A stretch of 6,892 nucleotides of DNA from Actinomycetota bacterium (GCA_019347595.1 JAHWLA010000156.1:1-6892), one strand, 5' to 3'. Shown: positions 1-5,703, counted from the stretch's first letter. The notes: generated by a model not told the origin, from the letters alone. Numbers and translations are program-made.

Positions 1-1
1 C

Positions 2-364
2 AACGACCGCACCGAGGGCGGCGGGGGAGCGGGCGCCGTCGTCGCCGTCGTGGGGTTCGCCCTCCTCGTGCTCAGCCCCATCGCCGCCAAGCTCATGCAG
101 TACGCGGTGAGCCGCCGGCGCGAGGCGCTGGCCGACATGAGCGGCGTGTCGCTCACTCGCTACCCGCCCGGCCTCATCGCCGCGTTGGAGAAACTGCGCG
201 ACGACCGTACCGTGGTCCACTCCGGCTCACGCGCCACCGCCCACCTCTGGATCGAGTCGCCCGTCGCCCGCGACGACTCCGAAGGCAGGCTGGCGTGGTT
301 GGGGCGGATGTTCGACACGCACCCACCTTTGGACGAGCGCATCCAGGCGCTCAGGGAGCTTTAG
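2..364 (+). CDS. M48-family (HtpX-like) membrane metallopeptidase, C-terminal part
   Basis: The reading frame is open from the window edge, so only the last 120 residues are visible and the true start is upstream. The visible part begins with a glycine-rich loop, followed by a hydrophobic segment (AVVAVVGFALLVLSPIAA) that looks like a membrane helix. Then comes SRRREALAD, the M48 signature in which the Glu is the third zinc ligand, and SLTRYPPGLIAALEKL. It ends with HLWIESP and THPPLDERIQALREL, the typical HtpX tail. The HEXXH catalytic motif should lie upstream of the window and was not seen. HtpX-like enzymes are zinc-dependent membrane proteases that degrade misfolded membrane proteins. 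The stop is TAG at 362-364, five bases before the next start. The family call is confident; equating it with HtpX itself is less so. Confidence 0.85.
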   Translation, partial: NDRTEGGGGAGAVVAVVGFALLVLSPIAAKLMQYAVSRRREALADMSGVSLTRYPPGLIAALEKLRDDRTVVHSGSRATAHLWIESPVARDDSEGRLAWLGRMFDTHPPLDERIQALREL

Positions 365-369
365 CCCAC

Positions 370-1407
370 ATGCGACGCACCTTTCCGCTGACCGCCACGG
401 CCCTGGCCCTCGCCCTGGTGGCGGGGGCGTGCGGCGGCGGCGACAAGAAGACCACGACCACCACGGCGCCGCCGACCACCGAGGCGCCGCCCGAGCCGCA
501 GGGGATGATCCCGCCCGGCGGCGGGCCGCTCACCGGCCTCCCCGTCGACCCCGCCAAGGCGGGCCGTCCCGTGTTGATCGTGAAGATCGACAACGCCCCC
601 AAGGCCCGTCCCCAGGCCGGCCTCAACCAGGCCGACGTCGTGGTGGAGGAAGCGGTGGAGGGCGGGGTCACCCGCTTCGCCGCCCTCTACCATTCGCAGG
701 ACAGCGACATCGGCCCGGTTCGTTCCGCCCGCTCGACCGACATGCTGATCGCCAAGCCGCTCAACCGGCCGCTGTTCGCCTACTCGGGCGCCAACTCGGC
801 GTTCGAGGAGCAGGTGCGCAACTCGCCGGTCGTCAACGTCGGCGTCAACGTCTACCCCAACGACTACACACGGATGCGCGGCCGCCCCAGCCTCTACTCG
901 CTGTTCAGCAACACGGCCCGCCTGTTCGCCCACGCGCCCGCGGGCTCGGGGCCGCCGCCGCCGATGTTCGCCTTCCGCTTTCCGGGGCAGGCCTCGACAG
1001 GCGAGCCCGCGGGCTCGGTGCGCATGGAGTACCGGGGCAACATCGTCACCGCCGTGCAGTGGGCGTGGGACGCGGGAGCCGGCGTGTGGAAACGCTCGCA
1101 CGACACCGGTCCCCACAACGACACGGCGGGCGTGCAGGTCAACGCCCAGAACGTCGTCGTGCAGTTCGTCAACTACCACAACACGCCCTACGTCGATCAG
1201 TCCGGCGCACCGGTGCCCGAGGCCGACCTGGTGGGCGAGGGCGACGTGTGGGTGCTCTCCGACGGCAAGGTCGTCAAGGGGCGCTGGAAGCGGGCGTCGC
1301 AGGACGAGGTGACGCAGTACGTCGACGGCGCGGGCGCGCCGATCCGGCTCACGCCGGGGCGCACGTGGGTGGAGCTCCCCATCCCCGGCGCCGCGACACT
1401 GGGCTGA
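370..1407 (+). CDS. DUF3048 (YerB-like) lipoprotein, first tandem copy
   Basis: This 345-residue protein is probably exported and lipid-anchored. Residues 1-21 are a short Arg-Arg start, a hydrophobic run and a lipobox-like VAGAC with Cys21; Ala at -3 is less usual than Leu. A Gly/Thr/Pro/Glu-rich linker (about 22-52) leads to the DUF3048 N-terminal domain: LTGLPV (54-59), KIDN (72-75), ARPQAGL (79-85), ADVVVEEAVEGG (88-99) and GPVRSAR (115-121). The C-terminal DUF3048_C part runs to about residue 340 and ends in a GRTWVELP motif typical of the family. B. subtilis YerB belongs here, but I know of no established biochemical role, so I assign none. I chose ATG 370 over the upstream in-frame start at 295 because only 370 puts the signal peptide at the N-terminus and avoids a 70-nt overlap with the protease gene. 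It is followed 13 nt later by a paralogue. Confidence 0.9.
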   Translation: MRRTFPLTATALALALVAGACGGGDKKTTTTTAPPTTEAPPEPQGMIPPGGGPLTGLPVDPAKAGRPVLIVKIDNAPKARPQAGLNQADVVVEEAVEGGVTRFAALYHSQDSDIGPVRSARSTDMLIAKPLNRPLFAYSGANSAFEEQVRNSPVVNVGVNVYPNDYTRMRGRPSLYSLFSNTARLFAHAPAGSGPPPPMFAFRFPGQASTGEPAGSVRMEYRGNIVTAVQWAWDAGAGVWKRSHDTGPHNDTAGVQVNAQNVVVQFVNYHNTPYVDQSGAPVPEADLVGEGDVWVLSDGKVVKGRWKRASQDEVTQYVDGAGAPIRLTPGRTWVELPIPGAATLG

Positions 1408-1420
1408 CATCATCGAGGTC

Positions 1421-2452
1421 ATGCGCCGCCGTTCGTTCGTCGCCCTCGTTGCCGCGCTCGCCCTGGTCGCCGCCGCCTGCGGTGGTGGTGGCTCGAAGGC
1501 CGGTCCCACCACCACGTCGTCGGCCGACATCCCGACGACGACGCTCCCGCCGGAGCCCGCCTTCCTGACCGGGCTGCCCCAGCCCGACCGGGAGAAGCAG
1601 GCCCGGCCTGCGTTGGTGGTCAAGATCGACAACTCGCCCGCCGCCCGCCCGCAGGCCGGCCTCGACGCCGCCGACGTGGTGTTCGAGGAGGTGGTGGAGG
1701 GCGGCATCGTGCGCTTCCTCGCTGTGTTCCACTCCAAGGACGCCGACATGATCGGGCCGGTGCGCTCGGTGCGGCCGGTCGACCCGGAGATCGTCACGCC
1801 GCTGGGCGGGCTGTTCGCCTACTCGGGCGGGACCAAGCCGTTCGTGGCCGCCATCAAGAAGGCGCCCGTCACACTGGTCGGCTTCGACGAGCTGACCAAG
1901 GCGTACACCAAGCGCAAGGGCAGGCCCGCCCCGCACAACCTGTTCACGTCGACGGCCGAGCTCTACAAGGGGGCCGAGGGCACACCCAAGCCGCCGCCTC
2001 CGCTGTTCACCTACCTGCCGACCGACCAGCCGTTCGGCGTGGCGGGCGGCTCCCCGCTTACCCACTTCAGCGTGCAGATGGGCGGCCCTACCAAGGCGGG
2101 CTGGGACTGGGACGCGGGCGTCGGCGTGTGGCGGCGGTCGACCAACAACACCCCCCACACGGTGGAGGGCGGCGAGCAGCTCGGCTTCGCCAACGTCATC
2201 GTGCAGTTCGTGAAGTACCGCAACACGTCCGCCCGCGATCCGTCGGGTGCGCCGGTGCCGACCGCCGAGGTGATCGGGTCGGGCGAGGCGTGGGTGCTGT
2301 CCGGGGGGCGGCTGGTCAAGGCCACGTGGGAGAAGAAGAACGCGGCGGCGCTCACGTCGTACACCGACGGTGCCGGGCTGCCGATCCGGCTGCGGCCCGG
2401 CACCGCGTGGGTGTCGCTGGCCCCGGTGGGCGTGCAAACCACAGTGAGGTAG
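1421..2452 (+). CDS. DUF3048 (YerB-like) lipoprotein, second tandem copy
   Basis: This 343-residue paralogue of the preceding gene has the same architecture. It has an MRRRSF start, a hydrophobic signal, a VAAAC lipobox with Cys20, then a Gly/Thr/Pro linker (21-47). The DUF3048 core follows: LTGLP (49-53), KIDNSPAARPQAGL (68-81), ADVVFEEVVEGG (84-95), RFLAVFHSKD (98-107) and GPVRSVR (112-118). The C-terminal domain ends in GTAWVSL, matching GRTWVEL in the first copy. The start ATG 1421 is 13 nt after the previous stop (TGA 1405-1407), with GAGGT just upstream at an unusually short distance, so the two genes are probably co-transcribed. Core motifs are strongly shared, while signal and linker regions have drifted, so the duplication is not recent. 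The molecular function is unknown. Confidence 0.9.
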   Translation: MRRRSFVALVAALALVAAACGGGGSKAGPTTTSSADIPTTTLPPEPAFLTGLPQPDREKQARPALVVKIDNSPAARPQAGLDAADVVFEEVVEGGIVRFLAVFHSKDADMIGPVRSVRPVDPEIVTPLGGLFAYSGGTKPFVAAIKKAPVTLVGFDELTKAYTKRKGRPAPHNLFTSTAELYKGAEGTPKPPPPLFTYLPTDQPFGVAGGSPLTHFSVQMGGPTKAGWDWDAGVGVWRRSTNNTPHTVEGGEQLGFANVIVQFVKYRNTSARDPSGAPVPTAEVIGSGEAWVLSGGRLVKATWEKKNAAALTSYTDGAGLPIRLRPGTAWVSLAPVGVQTTVR

Positions 2453-2466
2453 GGGTGTTCGCCCCG

Positions 2467-2472
2467 TAGAAT
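2467..2472 (+). promoter_or_regulatory. Candidate -10 element for a leaderless pdxS transcript
   Basis: TAGAAT fits the actinobacterial -10 consensus TANNNT. Counting seven bases from its last T puts transcription initiation at 2479 or 2480, and A2480 is the first base of the pdxS ATG. No convincing -35 hexamer is visible (GTGAGG lies at the right distance). The absence of a Shine-Dalgarno sequence before ATG 2480 fits a leaderless mRNA. This is inference from spacing alone. Confidence 0.45.
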
Positions 2473-2479
2473 GGCCGCC

Positions 2480-3364
2480 ATGGCTGAACGGGAAACGGGA
2501 ACCGCACGCGTCAAGCGAGGCTTGGCCGAGATGCTCCGCGGCGGCGTGATCATGGACGTCGTCACGCCGGAGCAGGCAAAGATCGCCGAGGACGCAGGCG
2601 CGGTGTCCGTCATGGCGCTGGAGCGGGTGCCCGCCGACATCCGCCGCGACGGCGGTGTGGCCCGTATGAGCGACCCGTCGATGATCGAGGGGATCAAGGA
2701 GGCGGTGACCATCCCGGTGATGGCCAAGGCCCGCATCGGCCACTTCGCCGAAGCCCAGGTGCTGGAGTCGCTCGGCGTCGACTACATCGACGAGTCCGAG
2801 GTGCTCACGCCGGCCGACGAGGCGCACCACATCGACAAGTGGGCGTTCACCGTGCCGTTCGTGTGCGGGGCCACCAACCTGGGCGAGGCGCTGCGCCGTA
2901 TTTCGGAAGGCGCGGCCATGATCCGCTCCAAGGGCGAGGCGGGCACCGGCAACATCGTGGAGGCCGTGCGCCACCTGCGCTCGATCCTCGGCGACATCCG
3001 CAGGATCACCCAGGCCGACTCGGCGGAGGTCTACGGGTGGGCCAAGTCGTTGCAGGCGCCGGTGTCGCTGGTGCAGGAGATCGCCGAGACGGGCAAGCTG
3101 CCGGTCCCGTTGTTCTGCGCAGGCGGGATCGCGACGCCGGCCGACGCGTCGCTGGTGATGCAGTTGGGGGCCGAGGCCGTGTTCGTGGGGTCGGGCATCT
3201 TCAAGTCGTCCGACCCGCCCCGCATGGCGCGGGCCGTGGTCGAGGCGACCACCCACTTCCGCGACGCCGGGATGGTGGCCAAGGTGAGCCGCGGGCTGGG
3301 CGAGGCCATGCGCGGCCTGGAGATGGCCGCGGTGGAGACAAAGCTCGCCGACCGCGGGTGGTGA
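2480..3364 (+). CDS. pdxS: Pyridoxal 5'-phosphate synthase, lyase subunit PdxS
   Basis: This 294-residue subunit makes pyridoxal 5'-phosphate from ribose 5-phosphate, glyceraldehyde 3-phosphate and ammonia supplied by PdxT. It folds as a (beta/alpha)8 barrel and assembles as a dodecamer. Near-invariant family stretches are present: RGGVIMDVVTPEQ, ALERVPADIRRDGGVARMSD, DYIDESEVLTPAD, PFVCGATNLGEALRRI and the C-terminal SRGLGEAM. Counting from this start, Asp26, Lys83 and Lys151 (in RSKGEAGTGN) correspond by spacing to Asp24, Lys81 and Lys149 of the B. subtilis enzyme. An in-frame ATG at 2471 would add three residues (MAA), but it overlaps the likely -10 box, so 2480 is preferred. The C-terminus ends in DRGW, as in mycobacterial homologues. 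The stop (TGA 3362-3364) overlaps a GTG that probably starts pdxT. Confidence 0.97.
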   Translation: MAERETGTARVKRGLAEMLRGGVIMDVVTPEQAKIAEDAGAVSVMALERVPADIRRDGGVARMSDPSMIEGIKEAVTIPVMAKARIGHFAEAQVLESLGVDYIDESEVLTPADEAHHIDKWAFTVPFVCGATNLGEALRRISEGAAMIRSKGEAGTGNIVEAVRHLRSILGDIRRITQADSAEVYGWAKSLQAPVSLVQEIAETGKLPVPLFCAGGIATPADASLVMQLGAEAVFVGSGIFKSSDPPRMARAVVEATTHFRDAGMVAKVSRGLGEAMRGLEMAAVETKLADRGW

Positions 3365-3987
3365 CCCCACCGTCCCGAGTACATAGCGTTCGGAATCCGA
3401 ACGCTATGTACTCGGGACCGAAGGTGGGGGTGCTGGCGTTGCAGGGGGACGTGCGGGAACACGGTGCCGCGCTGTCGGAGTTGGGTGCTCACGTGGTCGA
3501 GGTGCGTACGCCGGAGGACCTGGCCGGCGTCGACGCCCTCGTCCTCCCCGGCGGCGAGTCGACCACCATGTCGCTGCTGCTCCAGTCGTCCGGCCTGTTC
3601 GACCCCATCGCCGACCGGCTGGCCGACGGCATGCCCGCCTTCGGGACCTGCGCGGGCATGATCCTGCTGGCGTCCGAGGTGGTCGACGGCCGCCCCGACC
3701 AGCGCTCGTTCGCGGCCATCGACATCGCCGTGCGCCGCAACGCCTTCGGCCGCCAGGTCGACTCCTTCGAGGCCGAGGTCGACGTGGCGGGCGTGGGGCC
3801 GGTGCCAGCCGTGTTCATCCGCGCGCCGTTCGTGGAGCGGGCGGGCGCGGGCGTCGAGGTGCTGGCCGAGGTCGACGGCCATCCGGTGGTGTGCCGGTCC
3901 GGGCCGGTGCTGGTGGCGTCGTTCCATCCCGAGCTGTCGGGCGACTTGCGCCTGCATGAGCTGTTCCTGGGAGGCTGGGAGATATGA
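3361..3987 (+). CDS. pdxT: Pyridoxal 5'-phosphate synthase, glutaminase subunit PdxT, with a palindrome inserted in its 5' codons
   Basis: PdxT hydrolyses glutamine and channels ammonia to PdxS. From the GTG at 3361 it has 208 residues; from the internal ATG at 3406 it has 193. Counted from ATG 3406, the class I glutaminase features are VGVLALQGD (7-15), PGGEST (48-53), the nucleophile Cys82 in GTCAGM, QVDSFE, FIRAPFVE, and His174 and Glu176 in SFHPE, which complete the triad. Length is otherwise normal. GTG 3361 is preferred because GTGA overlaps the pdxS stop, matching other junctions here, and because ATG 3406 lies inside the stem of a 47-bp palindrome with no Shine-Dalgarno sequence. A third option is GTG 3424, just beyond the hairpin. 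The residues between MTPP and KVGVLALQG are encoded by the palindrome and are not part of the family. Gene identity is certain; the start is not. Confidence 0.93.
   Translation: MTPPSRVHSVRNPNAMYSGPKVGVLALQGDVREHGAALSELGAHVVEVRTPEDLAGVDALVLPGGESTTMSLLLQSSGLFDPIADRLADGMPAFGTCAGMILLASEVVDGRPDQRSFAAIDIAVRRNAFGRQVDSFEAEVDVAGVGPVPAVFIRAPFVERAGAGVEVLAEVDGHPVVCRSGPVLVASFHPELSGDLRLHELFLGGWEI
3372..3418. repeat. 47-bp perfect palindrome inside the 5' end of pdxT
   Basis: Bases 3372-3394 are the exact reverse complement of 3396-3418, with a single central base at 3395. As RNA this gives a stem of about 22 bp (3372-3393 with 3397-3418) and a three-base AAT loop. C3370 could pair with G3420 across a mismatch at 3371/3419. 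A direct repeat, ACCG, occurs at 3369-3372 and 3417-3420, exactly 48 nt apart (16 codons). The pdxT reading frame passes through the whole element uninterrupted, and the ATG at 3406-3408 lies in its right arm. No T-tract follows, so a classic intrinsic terminator is unlikely. It looks like an inserted palindromic element. Confidence 0.9.
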
Positions 3988-4733
3988 GCGGTCATTCCAA
4001 GTGGGCGACGATCAAGCACAAGAAGGGCGCCCAGGACAAGGCGCGGGGGAAGCTGTTCGCCAAGCTCATCCGTCAGGTCGAGGTGGCGGCGCGAGAAGGC
4101 GGCGGCGACATCAACGCCAACGCCACCCTGCGCACCATGTACACCAAGGCCCGTGACGCCTCGGTGCCCATCGACACCATCGAGCGGGCCATCAAGCGGG
4201 GGACCGGCGAGTTGGAGGGCGTCAAGTACGAGCCCATCACCTACGAGGGATACGCGCCCAACGGCGTGGCGGTGATCGTGGAGACGCTGTCCGACAACCG
4301 CAACCGCACGGGAGCCGACATCCGCTCGATCTTCAGCAAGGGCGGGGGGTCGACGGCCGAGCCCGGTGCCGTGTCGTGGCAGTTCGAGCGCAAGGGCGTG
4401 GTGATCCTCCCCAAGAAGGTCACCGAGGACGAGCTCATGGACGTGGCGCTGGAGGCGGGCGCCGAGGACCTCCAGGACCAGGGCGACACGTGGCAGCTCA
4501 CGTGCGCGCCGACCGACCTCGGGCAACTGCGGGCGGCGCTGGAGGCCGCCGGCATCGAGTTCGACTCGGCCGACCTCACCATGCTGCCGACCACCACGGT
4601 GCCGTTGGAGACCGAGAGCGACGCCCGCAAGGTGCTGAAGCTGATCGACGCGCTGGAGGACCACGACGACGTGCAGAACGTCTACGCCAACTTCGACATC
4701 CCCGACGCCATCATCGAGCTGGTGGAGGCGTAG
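3984..4733 (+). CDS. yebC: YebC/TACO1-family protein
   Basis: This 249-residue protein matches the family over its full usual length. It starts with the diagnostic MSGHSKWATIKHKKGAQDKA, followed by GKLFAKLIRQVEVAAREGGGD, NATLRTMYTKARDASVPIDTIERAIKRGTGE, YEGYAPNGVAVIVETLSDN, the conserved GGG loop (FSKGGGSTAEPGAVSWQFERKG), and a C-terminal DALEDHDDVQNVYANFDI motif. YebC proteins have long been annotated as transcriptional regulators; more recent work and the mitochondrial TACO1 homologue point to a role on the ribosome, in translating difficult (for example proline-rich) sequences. ATG 3984 overlaps the pdxT stop in ATGA, and GGGAGG at 3969-3974 supplies a ribosome binding site. Its position between pdxT and ruvC is the usual actinobacterial arrangement, apart from the genes interposed before ruvC. 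Confidence 0.96.
   Translation: MSGHSKWATIKHKKGAQDKARGKLFAKLIRQVEVAAREGGGDINANATLRTMYTKARDASVPIDTIERAIKRGTGELEGVKYEPITYEGYAPNGVAVIVETLSDNRNRTGADIRSIFSKGGGSTAEPGAVSWQFERKGVVILPKKVTEDELMDVALEAGAEDLQDQGDTWQLTCAPTDLGQLRAALEAAGIEFDSADLTMLPTTTVPLETESDARKVLKLIDALEDHDDVQNVYANFDIPDAIIELVEA
4724..4728 (+). promoter_or_regulatory. Ribosome binding site that fixes the peroxiredoxin start
   Basis: GGAGG lies inside the last codons of yebC, seven bases before GTG 4736, which is good spacing. An in-frame GTG at 4745 would be 16 bases away and is therefore less likely. The yebC stop (TAG 4731-4733) lies between the site and the start, so ribosomes finishing yebC terminate right beside it. Confidence 0.65.
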
Positions 4734-4735
4734 TC

Positions 4736-5203
4736 GTGGGCGGCGTGCGATCGGGGGACGTGGCGCCCGAGTTCACCCTGCCCGGCACCGGCGGGCGGAC
4801 GTACTCGCTGTCGGAGTACCGCGGGCAGCCGGTCGTGGTGGTGTTCTACCCGGGCGACAACACGCCCGTGTGCACCACCCAGCTCAATGCCTACTCGTCG
4901 GACATCGACCAGTTCGAGGGGCTGGGGGCGCAGGTGCTGGCCGTCAGCCCGCAGGACGTCGACTCGCACGAGCAGTTCTCGTGCAAGCAGGGCGGGTTCA
5001 AGTTCCCGCTGCTGGCCGACTGCGACAAGTCGGTGGGCAAGGCCTACTCCGTGGTGGGGCCGCTCGGGCTGTACAAGCGGTCGGTGTTCGTGGTCGACGG
5101 CCAGGGCGTCATCCGCTACGCCCACCGCTCGCCCCACGGGCTGACGTACCGCAAGACCGACGAGCTGGTCGCCGCCGTCAAGGCCGCCGCCACCGCCGTG
5201 TAA
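4736..5203 (+). CDS. bcp: PrxQ/Bcp-type thiol peroxidase (peroxiredoxin)
   Basis: This 155-residue cytoplasmic enzyme should reduce hydrogen peroxide and organic hydroperoxides using a thiol reductant. The peroxiredoxin fold shows as GDVAPEFTLPGTGG (7-20), the VVVVFYPGDNTPVCTTQ core (33-49) with peroxidatic Cys46, the AVSPQDVDSHEQF segment (69-81), FPLLADCDKSVGKAY, and RSVFVVDGQGVIRYAH near the C-terminus. The E. coli Bcp resolving Cys five residues after the peroxidatic one is absent (Asn51 is there). Cys83 in FSCKQGG is placed, 37 residues on, where the alternative PrxQ subtype carries its resolving Cys, so a Cys46-Cys83 disulfide is the likely catalytic intermediate. A third Cys is at 96. 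The GTG start at 4736 is backed by GGAGG at 4724-4728. The gene begins two bases after yebC and is probably co-transcribed with it. Confidence 0.93.
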   Translation: MGGVRSGDVAPEFTLPGTGGRTYSLSEYRGQPVVVVFYPGDNTPVCTTQLNAYSSDIDQFEGLGAQVLAVSPQDVDSHEQFSCKQGGFKFPLLADCDKSVGKAYSVVGPLGLYKRSVFVVDGQGVIRYAHRSPHGLTYRKTDELVAAVKAAATAV

Positions 5204-5206
5204 CCC

Positions 5207-5259
5207 GCGAAGTGCGCGGAGTTGCGGCCGCCGGAGGGCCCCAACTCCGCACACTTCGC
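5207..5259. repeat. Palindromic repeat, family A copy 1
   Basis: Arms 5207-5224 and 5242-5259 pair over 18 bp with one mismatch (C5215 against A5251). The inner stem 5226-5229 with 5237-5240 pairs fully, with a C-C mismatch at 5225/5241. The loop is GCCGGAG (5230-5236). The element starts three bases after the peroxiredoxin stop (TAA 5201-5203). The 51-bp core (5208-5258) has the same length, arms and loop as the copy at 5615-5665. No T-tract follows. It could act as a transcript-end hairpin, but its repetition suggests a dispersed palindromic element. Confidence 0.9.
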
Positions 5260-5278
5260 TGATTTCGAGGGGGGAAGC

Positions 5279-5612
5279 ATGGACGTCGAACGGCGGCAGG
5301 CTGCGTTGGAGCGCTTCGAACGCGCTGTCGAGGTCCCGTTGTTGGTGGCCGCGCTGGCGATGGTGCCGCTGCTGGTCGTGCCCCTTCTCGTCGACATGCC
5401 GGCTGCCGCCGATGCCACGGTCGTCGCCGTCGAGTGGGCCATCTGGGCGCTCTTTGCCTTCGAGTACGTCGTGCGGCTCGTGCTGACGACCCGGCGATGG
5501 GGGTTCGTGCGCCGGGAATGGCCCGACCTGTTGATCATCGTCTGATGACCGGCTCGACGAGGTGCTGCGGCGGCTCGAAGCCATCGAGGCGGCCCTGCGC
5601 ACCGACCGCTGA
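5279..5612 (+). pseudogene. Voltage-gated ion channel (potassium-channel-like) remnant with its middle deleted
   Basis: From ATG 5279, which has a strong GAGGGGGGAAGC ribosome binding site, an 88-residue frame runs to TGA 5543-5545. It contains S1 (about 19-40, VPLLVAALAMVPLLVVPLLV), S2 (about 46-69, with the family motif FAFEYVVRLVL including Glu62 and Arg66) and the beginning of S3 (WPDLLIIV, Asp83). It stops exactly where S3 should continue. Immediately downstream, in a different frame, bases 5544-5612 encode DDRLDEVLRRLEAIEAAL and four more residues before TGA 5610-5612. This is the kind of short coiled-coil tail with which bacterial channels of this type end. S4, the pore loop with its selectivity filter, and S6 are missing. 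The simplest reading is an internal deletion, not a multiple of three, with a junction near 5541-5544. A functional two-helix miniprotein is possible but less likely. The remnant lies between two copies of a palindromic repeat. Confidence 0.75.
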
Positions 5613-5614
5613 CC

Positions 5615-5665
5615 CGAAGTGTGCGGAGTTGGGGCGGCCGGAGCGCCCCAACTCCGCACACTTCG
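5615..5665. repeat. Palindromic repeat, family A copy 2
   Basis: Arms 5615-5636 and 5644-5665 are perfectly complementary over 22 bp, with the seven-base loop GCCGGAG at 5637-5643. It begins two bases after the last stop of the channel remnant (TGA 5610-5612). It matches copy 1 (core 5208-5258) in total length (51 bp), in the outer arms (one difference on the left side) and in the loop. Inner-stem pair C5229-G5237 of copy 1 is G5636-C5644 here, a compensatory change, and the C-C mismatch of copy 1 is a G-C pair here. No T-tract follows. Confidence 0.93.
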
Positions 5666-5697
5666 TGGGTATCCACCGCGGGGGCGGGGCGGTTCGC

Positions 5698-5703
5698 TAG
5701 TCT
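5698..5703 (+). promoter_or_regulatory. Candidate -10 element for a leaderless ruvC transcript
   Basis: TAGTCT fits TANNNT. Seven bases from its last T puts initiation at 5710 or 5711, and G5711 is the first base of the ruvC GTG. No Shine-Dalgarno sequence lies before that GTG and no clear -35 hexamer is visible. The geometry is the same as that upstream of pdxS in this window, which strengthens both calls slightly. It lies in the 45-nt gap between the palindrome at 5615-5665 and ruvC. Confidence 0.45.

Noticed and set aside
295..369. Upstream start for the first DUF3048 protein
   Set aside because: It would bury the lipoprotein signal peptide behind 25 extra residues and overlap the protease gene by 70 nt.
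2471..2479. ATG 2471 as the pdxS start
   Set aside because: It overlaps the TAGAAT box and adds only MAA to a protein that already has a normal N-terminus from 2480.
1349..3370. Very long minus-strand open frame (673 codons), and similar ones at 361-1797, 3489-4664 and 4682-6163
   Set aside because: They lie opposite well-recognised + strand genes, are rich in Arg/His/Gly/Ala with no family motif, and are expected shadows in very GC-rich DNA where third positions are nearly always G or C.
3372..3418. Classic intrinsic terminator between pdxS and pdxT
   Set aside because: No T-tract follows either arm; it would separate two subunits of one enzyme; and the pdxT frame runs through it. Partial attenuation is not excluded.
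5207..5665. Terminal inverted repeats of an insertion sequence
   Set aside because: Each repeat is itself a palindrome, so two ends cannot be assigned an orientation. No transposase frame lies between them, and the enclosed sequence is a channel gene remnant.
5207..5665. CRISPR array
   Set aside because: Only two palindromic copies, about 407 bp apart with a gene remnant between them; there is no regular repeat-spacer pattern.
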